This document shows, one piece after another, positions 42,904 through 51,732 of a stretch of DNA of 64,000 nucleotides; within the stretch, counting starts at the first letter, position 1; every line of letters begins with the position of its first letter. A model generated the notes under the pieces. That model searched no databases and had not been told where the DNA came from. It worked only from the letters and a program-made list of their open reading frames with translations. This DNA comes from Bradyrhizobium sp. CCGB01 (GTDB lineage Bacteria; Pseudomonadota; Alphaproteobacteria; Rhizobiales; Xanthobacteraceae), in assembly GCF_024199795.1 (NCBI RefSeq), contig NZ_JANADK010000001.1, positions 7,316,001 through 7,380,000 of the forward strand, given 5' to 3'. The translations under genes were made by a program, and so were the position numbers.

Positions 42904-42923
42904 GCCGGGAACCTTTTCCCGGC
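42904..42923 (+). terminator. Stem-loop after the monooxygenase-hydrolase gene
   Basis: GCCGGGAA (42904-42911) and TTCCCGGC (42916-42923) form an eight-pair stem with loop CCTT, starting 14 bases after the stop codon. No T-run follows, so termination strength is uncertain. Confidence 0.4.
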
Positions 42924-43013
42924 TGCTGCGTTGTGTGTGAGGCATTGAGATGCAGCGATAGGTGTGGGCCCCGGCGCGCAGATCCGCGTGCTGGGGCAGT
43001 TTTGCGTGAGGCG

Positions 43014-43289
43014 ATGATGGGGGACGTGGTTGCGCATTCAAAGGTCGATTTCGGAGCGCTTGCGGCCCTGCATAAATGGCCCTCGCTCGCGAACCAGCGC
43101 CGACCGGACAGAACCTCGTACCAGGTGAGCGAGGGGACACTCGACGAGTGCATCTCGGCGTTCATGGAAAAGCCGGCCGCGACCAGGCATCTCTATGATA
43201 TTCACACGATGGCGCAGCCGCCGCTGGTCACGGATATCCTTTCGCCCGAGCACATCGCCGAACTCTCGCGGCTGAGAGAATTTCTCTGA
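43014..43289 (+). CDS. Small hypothetical protein (91 residues)
   Basis: The frame starts with two adjacent ATG codons (43014 and 43017) shortly after TGAGG. The product is soluble, with VDFGALAALHKWPSLANQRR near the start, TSYQVSEGTLDECISAFMEK, then HLYDIHTMAQPPLVTDILSP and a helical end EHIAELSRLREFL. I do not recognise a family. GC-ending codons and the absence of a better frame on either strand support it. The following small gene lies 112 bases further on the same strand, so the two could form an operon. Confidence 0.6.
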   Translation: MMGDVVAHSKVDFGALAALHKWPSLANQRRPDRTSYQVSEGTLDECISAFMEKPAATRHLYDIHTMAQPPLVTDILSPEHIAELSRLREFL

Positions 43290-43401
43290 TTGCGTGCAGA
43301 CGCGGAAGCTGCACGCGCACCACAAGCTTTTCACCAAGGCAGGAACCTTCTTCCGGATTTTCCCGTTAACCGGGATCGGAAGTCAAGACGAGTGCCCTGA
43401 G

Positions 43402-43707
43402 ATGCTTGAAGCCGGTGTACCATCCGAGGTCGTGCCCTACGGCGCAGACCAGACCCTGTTCGTGGTGATCGATCGCCGCGACAAGGCGACTGAAATCCGC
43501 ATCGAGCGGAGCGATCTCGAAACCACGATCGGCGAGCTCGTCGCCGGCTGCTTCAACGATCCGATCAAGGTGATCTCGTTCAACACGCTCGAACACTGGA
43601 TGAAGGACATCTCGACGGACGTCGCCGGCGAGATCAAGGCGCGCTGCGAGATCGATGGTGTCACGCTGCCCGACTATCTCAGCGACTTCGTCGAGAGCCA
43701 TACCTGA
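43402..43707 (+). CDS. Small conserved hypothetical protein (101 residues)
   Basis: The product starts MLEAGVPSEVVPYGADQTLF and contains VVIDRRDKATEIRIERSDLE, TTIGELVAGCFNDPIKVISF and NTLEHWMKDISTDVAGEIKA. This VPYGADQT...FNTLEHW pattern recurs in short rhizobial proteins of unknown function as I recall. The frame is open upstream to a GTG at 43294, but the conserved part starts at ATG 43402. It is acidic and soluble. A strong hairpin terminator follows 45 bases after the stop codon. Confidence 0.65.
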   Translation: MLEAGVPSEVVPYGADQTLFVVIDRRDKATEIRIERSDLETTIGELVAGCFNDPIKVISFNTLEHWMKDISTDVAGEIKARCEIDGVTLPDYLSDFVESHT

Positions 43708-43751
43708 CCGCGCCTCGTTCTCATTGATACGCTTCGAATCGCAGGCAATAA

Positions 43752-43777
43752 AAAAGCGCCGCTCCCGCGGCGCTTTT
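43752..43777 (+). terminator. Hairpin terminator (may work in both directions)
   Basis: AAAAGCGCCGC (43752-43762) and GCGGCGCTTTT (43767-43777) form an 11-pair stem with loop TCCC. The T-run lies at the end of the stem on the plus strand, and an A-run on the other side gives a U-tract for minus-strand transcripts. Confidence 0.8.
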
Positions 43778-43798
43778 CGTGTGGCAGCATTTTTGTTC

Positions 43799-43847
43799 GA
43801 GCATGATCCTGTCGGAAAACCGCTACACGCTTTTCCGGATCATGCTC
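43799..43847. repeat. REP-like palindrome (GAGCATGATCC type)
   Basis: GAGCATGATCC (43799-43809) and GGATCATGCTC (43837-43847) are perfect 11-base inverted arms; inside, CGGAAAACCGCT and the AGCG..TTTTCCG-like stretch extend the pairing. This element is very common between genes in Bradyrhizobium and relatives. It overlaps the stop codon of the tiny leftward gene. Confidence 0.85.
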
Positions 43848-43932
43848 AGTGGTGCCAGAACAATGCCAGCAGCAGAACGATCGGCAGCGGCACGCCAAGC
43901 AGCCAAAGCAAAGCACCTCGTCCAAAGCCCAT
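43846..43932 (-). CDS. Tiny hydrophobic membrane protein (28 residues)
   Basis: This short gene is preceded by a very strong ribosome site (GAGGAGGAGGAAGTC before ATG 43932). It encodes MGFGRGALLWLLGVPLPIVL followed by a leucine-rich end LLALFWHH: a single membrane helix with a glycine/arginine head and a histidine tail. Its TGA lies within the last three bases of the REP palindrome. The excellent ribosome site and the uniform hydrophobic pattern make chance unlikely. The function is unknown. Confidence 0.65.
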   Translation of the reverse strand: MGFGRGALLWLLGVPLPIVLLLALFWHH

Positions 43933-44034
43933 GACTTCCTCCTCCTCTTGCACTGCCCAGATGACGCAGGACACGAAGAGAAGTTCCGCGCTTCGAGGCG
44001 AGGGCGAATGCGTTCAGTGCATGGTTTATGGGAG

Positions 44035-44190
44035 TTATACGCGCCGGTACTTGCCGGCGATGACCTCGATCTCGCGGCGGCGTTCGCCGGCGAAGGTCAG
44101 GAGCTTTTCGATCGTCAGTGTATCCGTGATCCGTTTGGCGAGGCGCTCGGCGCGCGCGGCCTGATCTTCGAGATACTGGATCGTGTTCAA
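44035..44190 (-). CDS. Small basic hypothetical protein (51 residues), TTG start
   Basis: The frame begins with TTG 44190, which sits seven bases after GGGGGAGG, so the start is well supported in spite of the rare codon. The product NTIQYLEDQAARAERLAKRI continues TDTLTIEKLLTFAGERRREI and ends EVIAGKYRRV. It is a fully helical, highly charged peptide with heptad-like spacing. The pattern recurs in rhizobial genomes as far as I recall, without known function. An upstream extension to 44241 has no ribosome site. Confidence 0.65.
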   Translation of the reverse strand: MNTIQYLEDQAARAERLAKRITDTLTIEKLLTFAGERRREIEVIAGKYRRV

Positions 44191-44305
44191 GCGCCGCCTC
44201 CCCCAGGACCTCCGATTTGAAGGCCCGACTTGTTTGGGCACCCATGGTGCGCCAGGGCGACTAACAGCCGGTTAAGCGCGAGCGCTCAAGTCGATGAATC
44301 GCGCT

Positions 44306-44815
44306 CTATCGCACCACGTCGAGCCGGACATTGGTGATGCCCTTGTCGACCATGCCGAGCTCCTCGGCCGCGGAAGGCGAGATGTCGACCACGCGTCCGC
44401 GAACATAAGGCCCACGATCGTTGACCCGGACGGTCACGAAGCGGCCGGAGGAGACGTCGGTGACGCGCAGCTTGGTGCCGAACGGCAGGCTGGGATGCGC
44501 CGCGGTCAATTCGTTCTTGTCGAACTTCTCGCCGCTCGCAGTTTTCGTATCCGAATAGAAGCTGGCAACGCCGTGCGAGGCGGTTTGCTTGGCGTCGGGC
44601 ACGCGCGCCCGGCGGATCGGCCGTGGATGCAGCGCCGCCACCCGGTGCGGCCGCTCGACTGCGGCGTGCCGGCTGATGCCGAGATCAGCCTTCTGCCGGC
44701 CGACCGGCGACTGCGCGCAGGCGGCGAGCGAAGCGGCACCGATGATGGCGAGCAGCAATCGGCACGAGGTTGCGAGGGAAATCCGGGCACTTGCGGCACG
44801 TGCAATGTGAGACAT
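44306..44815 (-). CDS. RlpA-family lipoprotein (septal lytic transglycosylase-like)
   Basis: The 169-residue product has a lipoprotein signal: hydrophobic stretch LLLAIIGAASLAAC with Cys33 in the lipobox LAAC. After a basic, proline-rich linker comes the double-psi beta-barrel: HGVASFYSDTKTASGEKFDK, LTAAHPSLPFGTKLRVTDVS and VRVNDRGPYVRGRVVDISPS, the last holding the catalytic aspartate of RlpA. It should sit on the outer membrane and act on peptidoglycan strands lacking stem peptides. There is no SPOR domain. GGAGGGGCGTACC precedes ATG 44815. A smaller relative is encoded at 21.9-22.3 kb. Confidence 0.88.
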   Translation of the reverse strand: MSHIARAASARISLATSCRLLLAIIGAASLAACAQSPVGRQKADLGISRHAAVERPHRVAALHPRPIRRARVPDAKQTASHGVASFYSDTKTASGEKFDKNELTAAHPSLPFGTKLRVTDVSSGRFVTVRVNDRGPYVRGRVVDISPSAAEELGMVDKGITNVRLDVVR

Positions 44816-44985
44816 GGTACGCCCCTCCGAACTGCCGAGAGTTTCGGTCGGGAATGAGGGCAGAACCTTGTCGGAACAAAAGCAGGCCTGAGGCCGCCGC
44901 CGTTTCACATCAGCTGTGATGATTCCACCACAGTGGCATCCCCTGAATCGGGGCAGAGATGGCCTCTTAGAGGCGATGGCCCAGC

Positions 44986-46149
44986 TCAGGCCGGAGGCGG
45001 GATCGCGCGCAACACGTCCCTGAATACGCCGAACTGCAATCGAAACGCTTGTGGGCTGTAGTCCTGATAGTAACCCGCGGTCACCGCGACAACGAGATCG
45101 AGCTCCGGGACGATGCGGATCGACTGCCCGCCGCGCCCCAGCGCGCCGATCCAGTTGATCTTCCGGTCATTGATTCGCGTTTGGCCGCGCCACCACAGAT
45201 ATCCGTAGGACTGACCGTCGGTCCCCTTGATCTTCTCTGCCGTCGAGGCGTCGATCCATGCCTTGGAAACGATCTGGCGATCGTTCCAGCGGCCGCCCGC
45301 AAGGACCAGCTGGCCGATCTTGGCCATGTCGCGTGGTCGCAATCGCAATCCCGCTCCGGCATCGGTATCCCCCCTGTACCGATCCCACGCTGTGCAGGTG
45401 ATCCCCAGAGGCTCGAACAACGTCTCGCGCGCAAATTCATCGAGGGGGCGTCCGGTCGCCTTGCGGATGATGGCCGACACGAGCGTAAGCGCGCCGGTGT
45501 TATAGAAGAACTCCTGCCCCGCCGCGGTAGTCACCGGAAGACCGAGAACGTAGCGGCACGGGTCCCATGCCATATGCATGCGCGTCTCGTCGTTGTCGTA
45601 GTCTCCCGTTGCGGGCGTCGCTTCGATCCACTTCAGGCCCATCGACATGGTGAGCACATGCACGAGCCGGATGCGGTCCTTTTCAGGGGAACGCAAGTCG
45701 GCCAGCTCGGGAAAGAAGCTGAAGATCGGTTCGTCCACGCTGCGTATCAGACCGCGATCGATCGCGATCCCGACCGCGAGTGACGCAACGCTCTTCGACA
45801 CCGATTTCATGTCGTGCAACGTATCGGCATCAAAGGCGACGGTTTCCACCCGGCGGCCGTAAATGCGGCCGGGTATCTCGTCGGCTCCCTTGAAGTAGCG
45901 CTCGAACGCCAGCTTGCCATCGCGGGCGACGAGGACGGCATGGATATTGGCATCGCTCGAGGCGAGCCGATCGGCCATCCCGCACAGCGCCTCGCGATCG
46001 GCGAGACCGTTGCCATTGACGGAGCCGACCGGCCAGCCGTCGTTCCGCTCGAGCGGGACACCGCAGCCGTCGGCTGCATTCACCGGCAACGCGGAGAGCG
46101 GCGCCAGTGCGGCTCCGCCGAGAAGTGAAATGAATTGGCGCCGCCTCAT
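44986..46149 (-). CDS. Class-C beta-lactamase-like serine hydrolase, exported
   Basis: The 387-residue protein starts MRRRQFISLLGGAALAPLSA, a Tat-like leader cut after NAADG. The catalytic SxxK motif is S116-V-S-K119 in HDMKSVSKSVASL, and EFFYNTGALTLVSAI carries a Tyr/Asn pair in the place of YxN. RHxAKIGQL-like helix RPRDMAKIGQLVLAGGRWND is typical of the beta-lactamase/6-aminohexanoate-dimer hydrolase superfamily. Such proteins may be esterases, peptidases or amidases; antibiotic hydrolysis cannot be claimed. ATG 46149 is used because it begins the leader; a GTG or ATG further upstream would precede it by 17 residues. It is monocistronic. Confidence 0.82.
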   Translation of the reverse strand: MRRRQFISLLGGAALAPLSALPVNAADGCGVPLERNDGWPVGSVNGNGLADREALCGMADRLASSDANIHAVLVARDGKLAFERYFKGADEIPGRIYGRRVETVAFDADTLHDMKSVSKSVASLAVGIAIDRGLIRSVDEPIFSFFPELADLRSPEKDRIRLVHVLTMSMGLKWIEATPATGDYDNDETRMHMAWDPCRYVLGLPVTTAAGQEFFYNTGALTLVSAIIRKATGRPLDEFARETLFEPLGITCTAWDRYRGDTDAGAGLRLRPRDMAKIGQLVLAGGRWNDRQIVSKAWIDASTAEKIKGTDGQSYGYLWWRGQTRINDRKINWIGALGRGGQSIRIVPELDLVVAVTAGYYQDYSPQAFRLQFGVFRDVLRAIPPPA

Positions 46150-46319
46150 TCGAACCGTCACCGTCACCCCTGTTGGGGCGCAGAGCAAGCTTCGGCGCAT
46201 CCGGGCTGCGCATGCTCTCCGAGGATGCGCGCGAGTTCACGCCAATAGAGCCTTCGCCAGTTCGTCTTCAAGCTGGCGAGAAAATCGAGCTCTCGTTGCG
46301 TCAGTGTGCACATCGCGCT

Positions 46320-47576
46320 TCAGGCCACGAGGCCCCCCATCGGTTTGACGTCGGCGCTGCCGGGGAAAACCGTTTCCGCCAGCACGTTCTCCTCGACGCG
46401 CAGATGATCTCTCAGCAGACCCTTCAGCACGGCGCGCAGATCCGTGGTCGGCTTGAGGTCGCGATCCTCCAACAGCTGCGCCGGCTTCAGGCCGGGCCAG
46501 TCCGCGATCACGCGGCCGCCGGCGAGCCCGCCGCCGATGAGGAAAGCGACCGTGCCGGTGCCGTGATCCGTTCCTTGCGTGCCGTTGATGCGCGCGGTGC
46601 GACCGAATTCGGTGACGACGGCGACCACGGTCTCCTTCCACGCCTCGCCCATGTTGGTCTCGATCGCGGCGAACGCGCCGTCGAGCGCGCCGAGCAGATT
46701 GTAGAGCTGGCCCGAGGCCGCGCCTTCGGCGATATGCGTATCCCAACCAACGAAGCCCATCGCGCCGACGCGCGGGCCGTCGGGCTTGGCGAGATAGCGC
46801 GCGGCGGTGCCGGCCGCTTCGGCAAAATAGGCGCGCACGCGCGCGATGCCCGGAGGCGCCAGCGTCGGATCGTCCGACATCGCATCGCCCTTGCCTGGTG
46901 AGCCGCCGAGCGAGGCGAGCTTCATGCGCGCCTGGAGCACGGTCGCAAGTTTTGGATCGGTGTGCTGGTAGAGATCGAGCAGGCGGTTCTGCGTGTCCTC
47001 GCTCGCCGGCAGCAATTTCTGCGGCACCCATGTCATGACGGGCGCCGAGCCGCGCACCACCAGCGGCGTCACCGAGCCGATGCCAAGCGCGCGGCTGCCG
47101 CGCGGATCGACGCGGCCGCCGGATTCCATCGCGAGCAGCGCGCGGTTGAGCCAGCCGGAGCTGGTCATGCCGGGCTTGACGAGCCCGCTCTCCAGCACGT
47201 CCTGGCCGTCGAAATGCGAGCGCTCGCGATAGGGCGTCGCGGCGGCATGGACGATCGCCGCCTTGCCGCTCTTGTAGAGCCGGTGCAGGTTCGGCATCGC
47301 CGGATTGAGCGCGAAGAAGGTATCGAGCGGCAGCGCCGGCGGCTTGCCGTCCAGCAGCAGCGCGCGATCGCCGCGCAACGAAACCCAGTCGGGATCGCCG
47401 ACCGGCGCGACTGCACCGAGGCCGTCGAGCGCCCCGCGCAGGACGATCACGAGCAGGCGCGGATCGCGCCCTTCGGCACGTGCGATCCGCGGCATCTGGC
47501 TCCACGCGAACAGCGCCCCGGAGCCGACCAGAAGCTCGCGCCGCGTGGGCAAATGATTGACCAAGCCCATGCTCAC
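46320..47576 (-). CDS. DUF1501 protein, Tat-exported
   Basis: The 418-residue protein has a twin-arginine leader (PTRRELLVGSGALFAWSQMP) and the DUF1501 core, related to sulfatase/alkaline-phosphatase-like folds: LLVIVLRGALDGLGAVAPVG, ALNPAMPNLHRLYKSGKAAI, YRERSHFDGQDVLESG, and VVTEFGRTARINGTQGTDHG. These proteins are almost always encoded beside a DUF1800 partner, as here: the start codon overlaps the DUF1800 stop (ATGA). The pair is widespread but its function is not established. A BlaI-like operator lies before the pair. Confidence 0.9.
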   Translation of the reverse strand: MSMGLVNHLPTRRELLVGSGALFAWSQMPRIARAEGRDPRLLVIVLRGALDGLGAVAPVGDPDWVSLRGDRALLLDGKPPALPLDTFFALNPAMPNLHRLYKSGKAAIVHAAATPYRERSHFDGQDVLESGLVKPGMTSSGWLNRALLAMESGGRVDPRGSRALGIGSVTPLVVRGSAPVMTWVPQKLLPASEDTQNRLLDLYQHTDPKLATVLQARMKLASLGGSPGKGDAMSDDPTLAPPGIARVRAYFAEAAGTAARYLAKPDGPRVGAMGFVGWDTHIAEGAASGQLYNLLGALDGAFAAIETNMGEAWKETVVAVVTEFGRTARINGTQGTDHGTGTVAFLIGGGLAGGRVIADWPGLKPAQLLEDRDLKPTTDLRAVLKGLLRDHLRVEENVLAETVFPGSADVKPMGGLVA

Positions 47577-49054
47577 CTCCTCTGAAAATCCGCCGACATG
47601 AACAGCAGCGCCAATGCCTGCTGCCGGCTCTCGGCGCGGCCGACCGCCTGCTTCACCTCGGGCGCGATCTGCGATGCGAAGACGTCCTCGATGATGACTT
47701 GCGGATCGGCCATGCCGGTGATGCGCTCGGCAAAATAGTTGGCGACGTCGAGCCGGCGGCCGACACCGTCGATCCAGCTCGCCTCCTCATCCGGATAACC
47801 CTTCGGCGCGGACGGACGCCATAGCGCTTCCCCAAGCAGCTCCTGGCCGCCGGTGAAGCGGACGGGATCGACGACGGTGATGCCGGTCGCGCGCACCATG
47901 CCGACGACCCATTCGCCGGGACGCCTGAGCTTTGACGGCGGCCCGCGCCACGCGTCGTCCGACGACACCATGGTGATGGCGACCTGCTTGAGATCGCCTT
48001 CGGTGTCGCGAAAGGTCTTGGCCATCTGCTCGACCAGCGCCGGCGGCGGCTCATCGGCGACGAAATGGCGCGCGAGCTTGGTTGCCACATGCGTGGCGGT
48101 CGCCGGATTTGCGGCGAGATCGCGCAGCACGGCGCGTCCCTGCTCGGCATCCTCCTGCTCGTAACGCCTGCCGAGCACGGTCTGCCCGCCGGGCTCGTGC
48201 AGCCGTGGATTGAAGGTGAACTCGCCGCCATGCTGGGGATCGGCGCCCGGCGGCACCAGCGTCCACCCGGTCAGCACGTTGGCGAAGCTGATGACATCGT
48301 CCTGGGTGTAGCCGGTGCGTACGCCGAGCGTATGCAGCTCCATGATCTCGCGCGCAAAGTTCTCGTTGAGGCCGCGGCTGCGGTTGATGCCGGCGGTCGA
48401 GTTCGCGCCCATCGACTCCAGATTGTCGAGATAGAACAGCATCGCCGGATGGCCTTCGACGGCCAGCAAGAGATCGACGAAACGGCAGAGCGCGTTGGCG
48501 CGAACCGCTTCGCGCTCATAGGCGCCGGACATGCTCTGGATCCGGTTGGCCGAGACGCAGAAATGGTTGGACCAGAACCACACCAGCCGCTCGGCAAAGC
48601 CGATATCGGCGGCGAGCGCGGCTTCCGTGCGCAGCTTGGCTTCCTGCAAGTAGATCGGACGGCCGGGATCGGGAATGGCGTCGGCGGCCTGCTTGGCCGC
48701 CATCTCGGCAGCGTCCTTCTCCTGGCTGTAGCCCTGCGCTTGCCCCTCCGGCTGTGCCGGAGCCTGACCTTGGTCGCCCGCAGCAACGGGAGCAGCAGCC
48801 ATCTGCTGCTTCTTGGCCTGCTGCTGCGCCTGCTTGGCACGCGCCGTTCGCCGCGCATTGGCGTCGGCCACGGTGCGGTAGGCTTTCGCACTCGAAGGGA
48901 GGCTCGCCGCCGCGCTCAATACCAGCGGGCGGTCGAGCTCTGCGATCAAAGCGCCACGCGGATCGGTCCCGATGGCGGCGATCGATCCCGGCCGTGGTCC
49001 CATCCCGAAGCGATGGAGCGCCAGCACAACCTCGGCCTTTGCAGCATTGCTCAT
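47573..49054 (-). CDS. DUF1800 protein
   Basis: The 493-residue protein shows DUF1800 blocks: LHRFGMGPRPGSIAAIGTDP, ERLVWFWSNHFCVSANRIQS, NENFAREIMELHTLGVRTGY, DVISFANVLTGWTLVPPGAD and KLARHFVADEPPPALVEQMA. Between residues about 70 and 115 is a Gln/Ala-rich low-complexity linker (AKQAQQQAKKQQMAAAPVAA). It has no obvious signal peptide and is translated together with the Tat-exported DUF1501 protein, so it may be carried along with that partner. A palindrome close to the one before blaI lies 60-80 bases upstream. The function is unknown. Confidence 0.88.
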   Translation of the reverse strand: MSNAAKAEVVLALHRFGMGPRPGSIAAIGTDPRGALIAELDRPLVLSAAASLPSSAKAYRTVADANARRTARAKQAQQQAKKQQMAAAPVAAGDQGQAPAQPEGQAQGYSQEKDAAEMAAKQAADAIPDPGRPIYLQEAKLRTEAALAADIGFAERLVWFWSNHFCVSANRIQSMSGAYEREAVRANALCRFVDLLLAVEGHPAMLFYLDNLESMGANSTAGINRSRGLNENFAREIMELHTLGVRTGYTQDDVISFANVLTGWTLVPPGADPQHGGEFTFNPRLHEPGGQTVLGRRYEQEDAEQGRAVLRDLAANPATATHVATKLARHFVADEPPPALVEQMAKTFRDTEGDLKQVAITMVSSDDAWRGPPSKLRRPGEWVVGMVRATGITVVDPVRFTGGQELLGEALWRPSAPKGYPDEEASWIDGVGRRLDVANYFAERITGMADPQVIIEDVFASQIAPEVKQAVGRAESRQQALALLFMSADFQRR

Positions 49055-49113
49055 GGCGGTCGCTCAATCTTTCGAGACTGCCCGACGGCGTGCCGTCTGC
49101 GGCTACGAACGGT

Positions 49114-49134
49114 AATGCTACAGATCGTAGCATT
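49114..49134. promoter_or_regulatory. Candidate BlaI-type operator before the DUF1800-DUF1501 operon
   Basis: AATGCTAC and GTAGCATT are perfect inverted arms separated by five bases. Within them GCTACA-GAT-CGTAGC (49117-49131) matches the pattern GCTACA-N3-TGTAGC with one mismatch. The site is 60-80 bases before the DUF1800 start codon, a place where a repressor would cover the promoter. Confidence 0.55.
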
Positions 49135-49221
49135 CGTATCTGAGCCTGCAAGCGGAGATTGAGTCGCCGCCGTCACGACATCGGGAGCCGCCGGTCTTGG
49201 CAGACCGGCAGCAAAGCCGTC

Positions 49222-51732
49222 CTAGAAATTGGGCCCGAGCGCGATCTTCGTGATCGTGCCGTTCCTGACGCCGATGCGCCATTCCGCAGAGCCGTTGGCG
49301 AACTGGGCGACGTAGATGTCGCTGTCGAGCGCGGTGACGCCGCGGAACGAAACCGCGCGCAACGCGCCGAGCCGCGCCAGGATCGCCTGGTCGAACGGAA
49401 GCTGCTGGCGCGTGATGTCGGCGACCTCCGGCGTCATGCGCTCGTAGTCCGGCTGGCCCTTGCCGACGCCCTCGATGTAGCGCCGCAGCATCTCCTCGCC
49501 ATTGGCGATCGGAACTGCGCGGCGCGCCGCGCGTCCCGGCCGCGCGCCAAGGCTCGACGCCTCGACATTATGGAAGCGCGTCTGCCGGCCCGGCATCAGG
49601 ACCTCGAGGCACCGTCCCGACTTGTCGGCGATTACCCAGGGACTGTTCACGGTGGTCGTGGAAGCCCAGGACGCGTTGGACCGGACGACGCTCTGCATCC
49701 TGCGGCTGCCGTCGGCGGCGAGATTGAAGACCTGGATGTCGTCGCCCATCTCGTTATAGACCATGATCCTGATCGGCGAGGTGCCGGCACGGCCGCGCAC
49801 GCTCGCCTCCTCGGAGCAAGGCACGATGCCGCCGAGCTCGTCGTTGCCGTCGGCCCGGAAGATCACGTCGCCGGCCTTGCCGTCGGGCTCGAGCATCAGG
49901 CGGAATTCGGCCGTGCCGTTCTCGAACTTCGCGCCATAGATGTCGTAGCCGCCGGGGCCGACGCCGCGGAAGAAGATCGACTCGACCGCGCCGAGCGCCA
50001 CGAACGTCGCGCGCGTTTCATCGAGCTGCCGGTGGATCTTGGCCGCCAGCGGCGCACTCATGCGATCGTAGTTCGGCGTGCCGCGGCGCAAGTCCTCGAT
50101 CCCGCGCAGGATCACCTCCTTGCCGCCGGCGGCCGGGACCTGCTCCCTGAATCTGTCGGGAACCTCCGCGAGGCGGCGCGCGAAATCGGCCTCGACCGCC
50201 TGCGCCACCGCCGCATCGATCCGCGGCGCGAGGCGCGCACCGAAGACAGCGTTCTGCACCAGCACACGCGAGACTTTGGCCTGCTCGTCGCGCAGGAAGA
50301 TCAGCAGATTCTCGCCATGGATCGAGAAGACGTCGGCACCTTCGGCGAGGAGCGTCGCCGGGCCCTGCACGGTTTCCTGCACCCGGAGCCGATCACCGTC
50401 ACGCAGGACCGTCAGCACGCGGTTCGGCGCAATCCTGTACCAGCCGACATACTGGTCGAGCCGCGCCGGTTCGGCTGCCGCGGTCGGCATCTCGGCAACG
50501 CGAACCGCGCGCACATCGCGGCCGCTCATGCGCAACATCAGCTCGGAGGAGCGACGCTCCGCATCGAGCGCGAACGTGATCTCGCCGGACGAGGCCGCGT
50601 AGGACGCGGTGCCGTCAGCACCAACGGTCAGGCGCAGCCTGCGCTGCCCGGTGAGCTGCCCGTAGAGCTCGTCGCCCTCGCGGAAGATGGCGAACACCGA
50701 GGCCGGGCCCATGGCGTAGAAATTGACGAACGGGCGATAATGCCGGGCCGGCACCTCGCCGGTATCGGCTGCGACGGGCGCGGCATCCGGGGTGCGATAG
50801 GCGATCATCCCGGCGGACACGATCACGGCCGGCACGATCGCAGCCGCGATCCACAGCCGCTTGCGCCAGCCGACCGCGACGGGCATCGCCGCGGCCGCGA
50901 TGATGCGCTCGACGCGGGCGCGCACGGTCGAGGCCCGTGCCATCGCAAGCTCGACCGGCCGCGGTTTCACGCTGCTGGCAAAATCGAGCAGGATTTCCGC
51001 ATAGGACAGCCGGTCGTCGATCACCTCGATCGCCTCTGCGTCGCTGATGATCTCGGCGAGCTCGGCAAGACGCGCGAGCTGCCACCACGAGAACGGGCTG
51101 AACCAGAACACCGCGCGATTGAGGGTGGCGAGCAAGAGGACGTAGAAATCGCAGTTGGCGACATGGGCGCCCTCATGCGCGAGCACCGCAAGGCGCTTCT
51201 TCGCGTCCCAGCCGGCAAATTGCGGCGGCACCAGAATGGTCGAGCCGAAGGTGACGGGACCACCGACGTCGCGGCTGACGCGCACGTCGGCATCGATCAT
51301 CTGCGGGCCGCTCATCGGCCTTGCCGCGCGTGCCAGACGCCAGGTCAGGCAAAGACCGATGGCCAGCCGCAACAGCAACAGGCCGGCGACGCCGGCATAG
51401 ATCATGGTGGCGACCAGCCACCAATCGACCGGGAGCCCGCTCTTCACCGGCGGCGCGACGGGCACGACCGGCAGCGCGGGCTGCGGCGTCTCCAGCATCG
51501 AGATGTCGGCCGGAAGGAAATCGTCCGGCACAGGCGCCGGCAAAGGCAGCCGGGTGATGGTGAGCGTCGGCCAATGCATCACGAAGGGCATCGCGAGCGA
51601 GGCAAACAGCACGACGACCCACGCCGTCATGTGGACGTGCGGATTGCGCACGCGAAACAGATTGAGACCGAACCAGACGACGCCTCCCAGCACAAAGGAG
51701 CGCAGCGCCGCCTCCGCCAGAGTTGCGATCAT
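49222..51732 (-). CDS. BlaR1/MecR1-like M56 membrane metallopeptidase with unusual sensor region
   Basis: The 836-residue protein has four to five transmembrane helices and an M56 zinc-peptidase domain (AHEGAH at residues 185-190, a following ELAEIISDAEAI helix with the third ligand). In BlaR1 systems it cleaves the BlaI repressor after a signal. Unlike classic BlaR1, no penicillin-binding domain follows. The outer part (about 330-836) has two related segments (537-625 and 745-836, each with an FRGV...DIY..x-F-NG-AE-R pattern) around a stretch (652-720) resembling a VHL beta domain: VYNEMGDDIQVFNL and PWVIADKSGRCLEVLMPG. ATG 51732 overlaps the blaI stop (ATGA). The ligand is unknown. Confidence 0.85.
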   Translation of the reverse strand: MIATLAEAALRSFVLGGVVWFGLNLFRVRNPHVHMTAWVVVLFASLAMPFVMHWPTLTITRLPLPAPVPDDFLPADISMLETPQPALPVVPVAPPVKSGLPVDWWLVATMIYAGVAGLLLLRLAIGLCLTWRLARAARPMSGPQMIDADVRVSRDVGGPVTFGSTILVPPQFAGWDAKKRLAVLAHEGAHVANCDFYVLLLATLNRAVFWFSPFSWWQLARLAELAEIISDAEAIEVIDDRLSYAEILLDFASSVKPRPVELAMARASTVRARVERIIAAAAMPVAVGWRKRLWIAAAIVPAVIVSAGMIAYRTPDAAPVAADTGEVPARHYRPFVNFYAMGPASVFAIFREGDELYGQLTGQRRLRLTVGADGTASYAASSGEITFALDAERRSSELMLRMSGRDVRAVRVAEMPTAAAEPARLDQYVGWYRIAPNRVLTVLRDGDRLRVQETVQGPATLLAEGADVFSIHGENLLIFLRDEQAKVSRVLVQNAVFGARLAPRIDAAVAQAVEADFARRLAEVPDRFREQVPAAGGKEVILRGIEDLRRGTPNYDRMSAPLAAKIHRQLDETRATFVALGAVESIFFRGVGPGGYDIYGAKFENGTAEFRLMLEPDGKAGDVIFRADGNDELGGIVPCSEEASVRGRAGTSPIRIMVYNEMGDDIQVFNLAADGSRRMQSVVRSNASWASTTTVNSPWVIADKSGRCLEVLMPGRQTRFHNVEASSLGARPGRAARRAVPIANGEEMLRRYIEGVGKGQPDYERMTPEVADITRQQLPFDQAILARLGALRAVSFRGVTALDSDIYVAQFANGSAEWRIGVRNGTITKIALGPNF

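Noticed and set aside
44986..46149. Reading the class-C-like hydrolase as an antibiotic resistance beta-lactamase controlled by blaI
   Set aside because: The gene is 3 kb from blaI with other operons between, has no matching operator that I can see, and belongs to a broad hydrolase superfamily. Resistance cannot be inferred.
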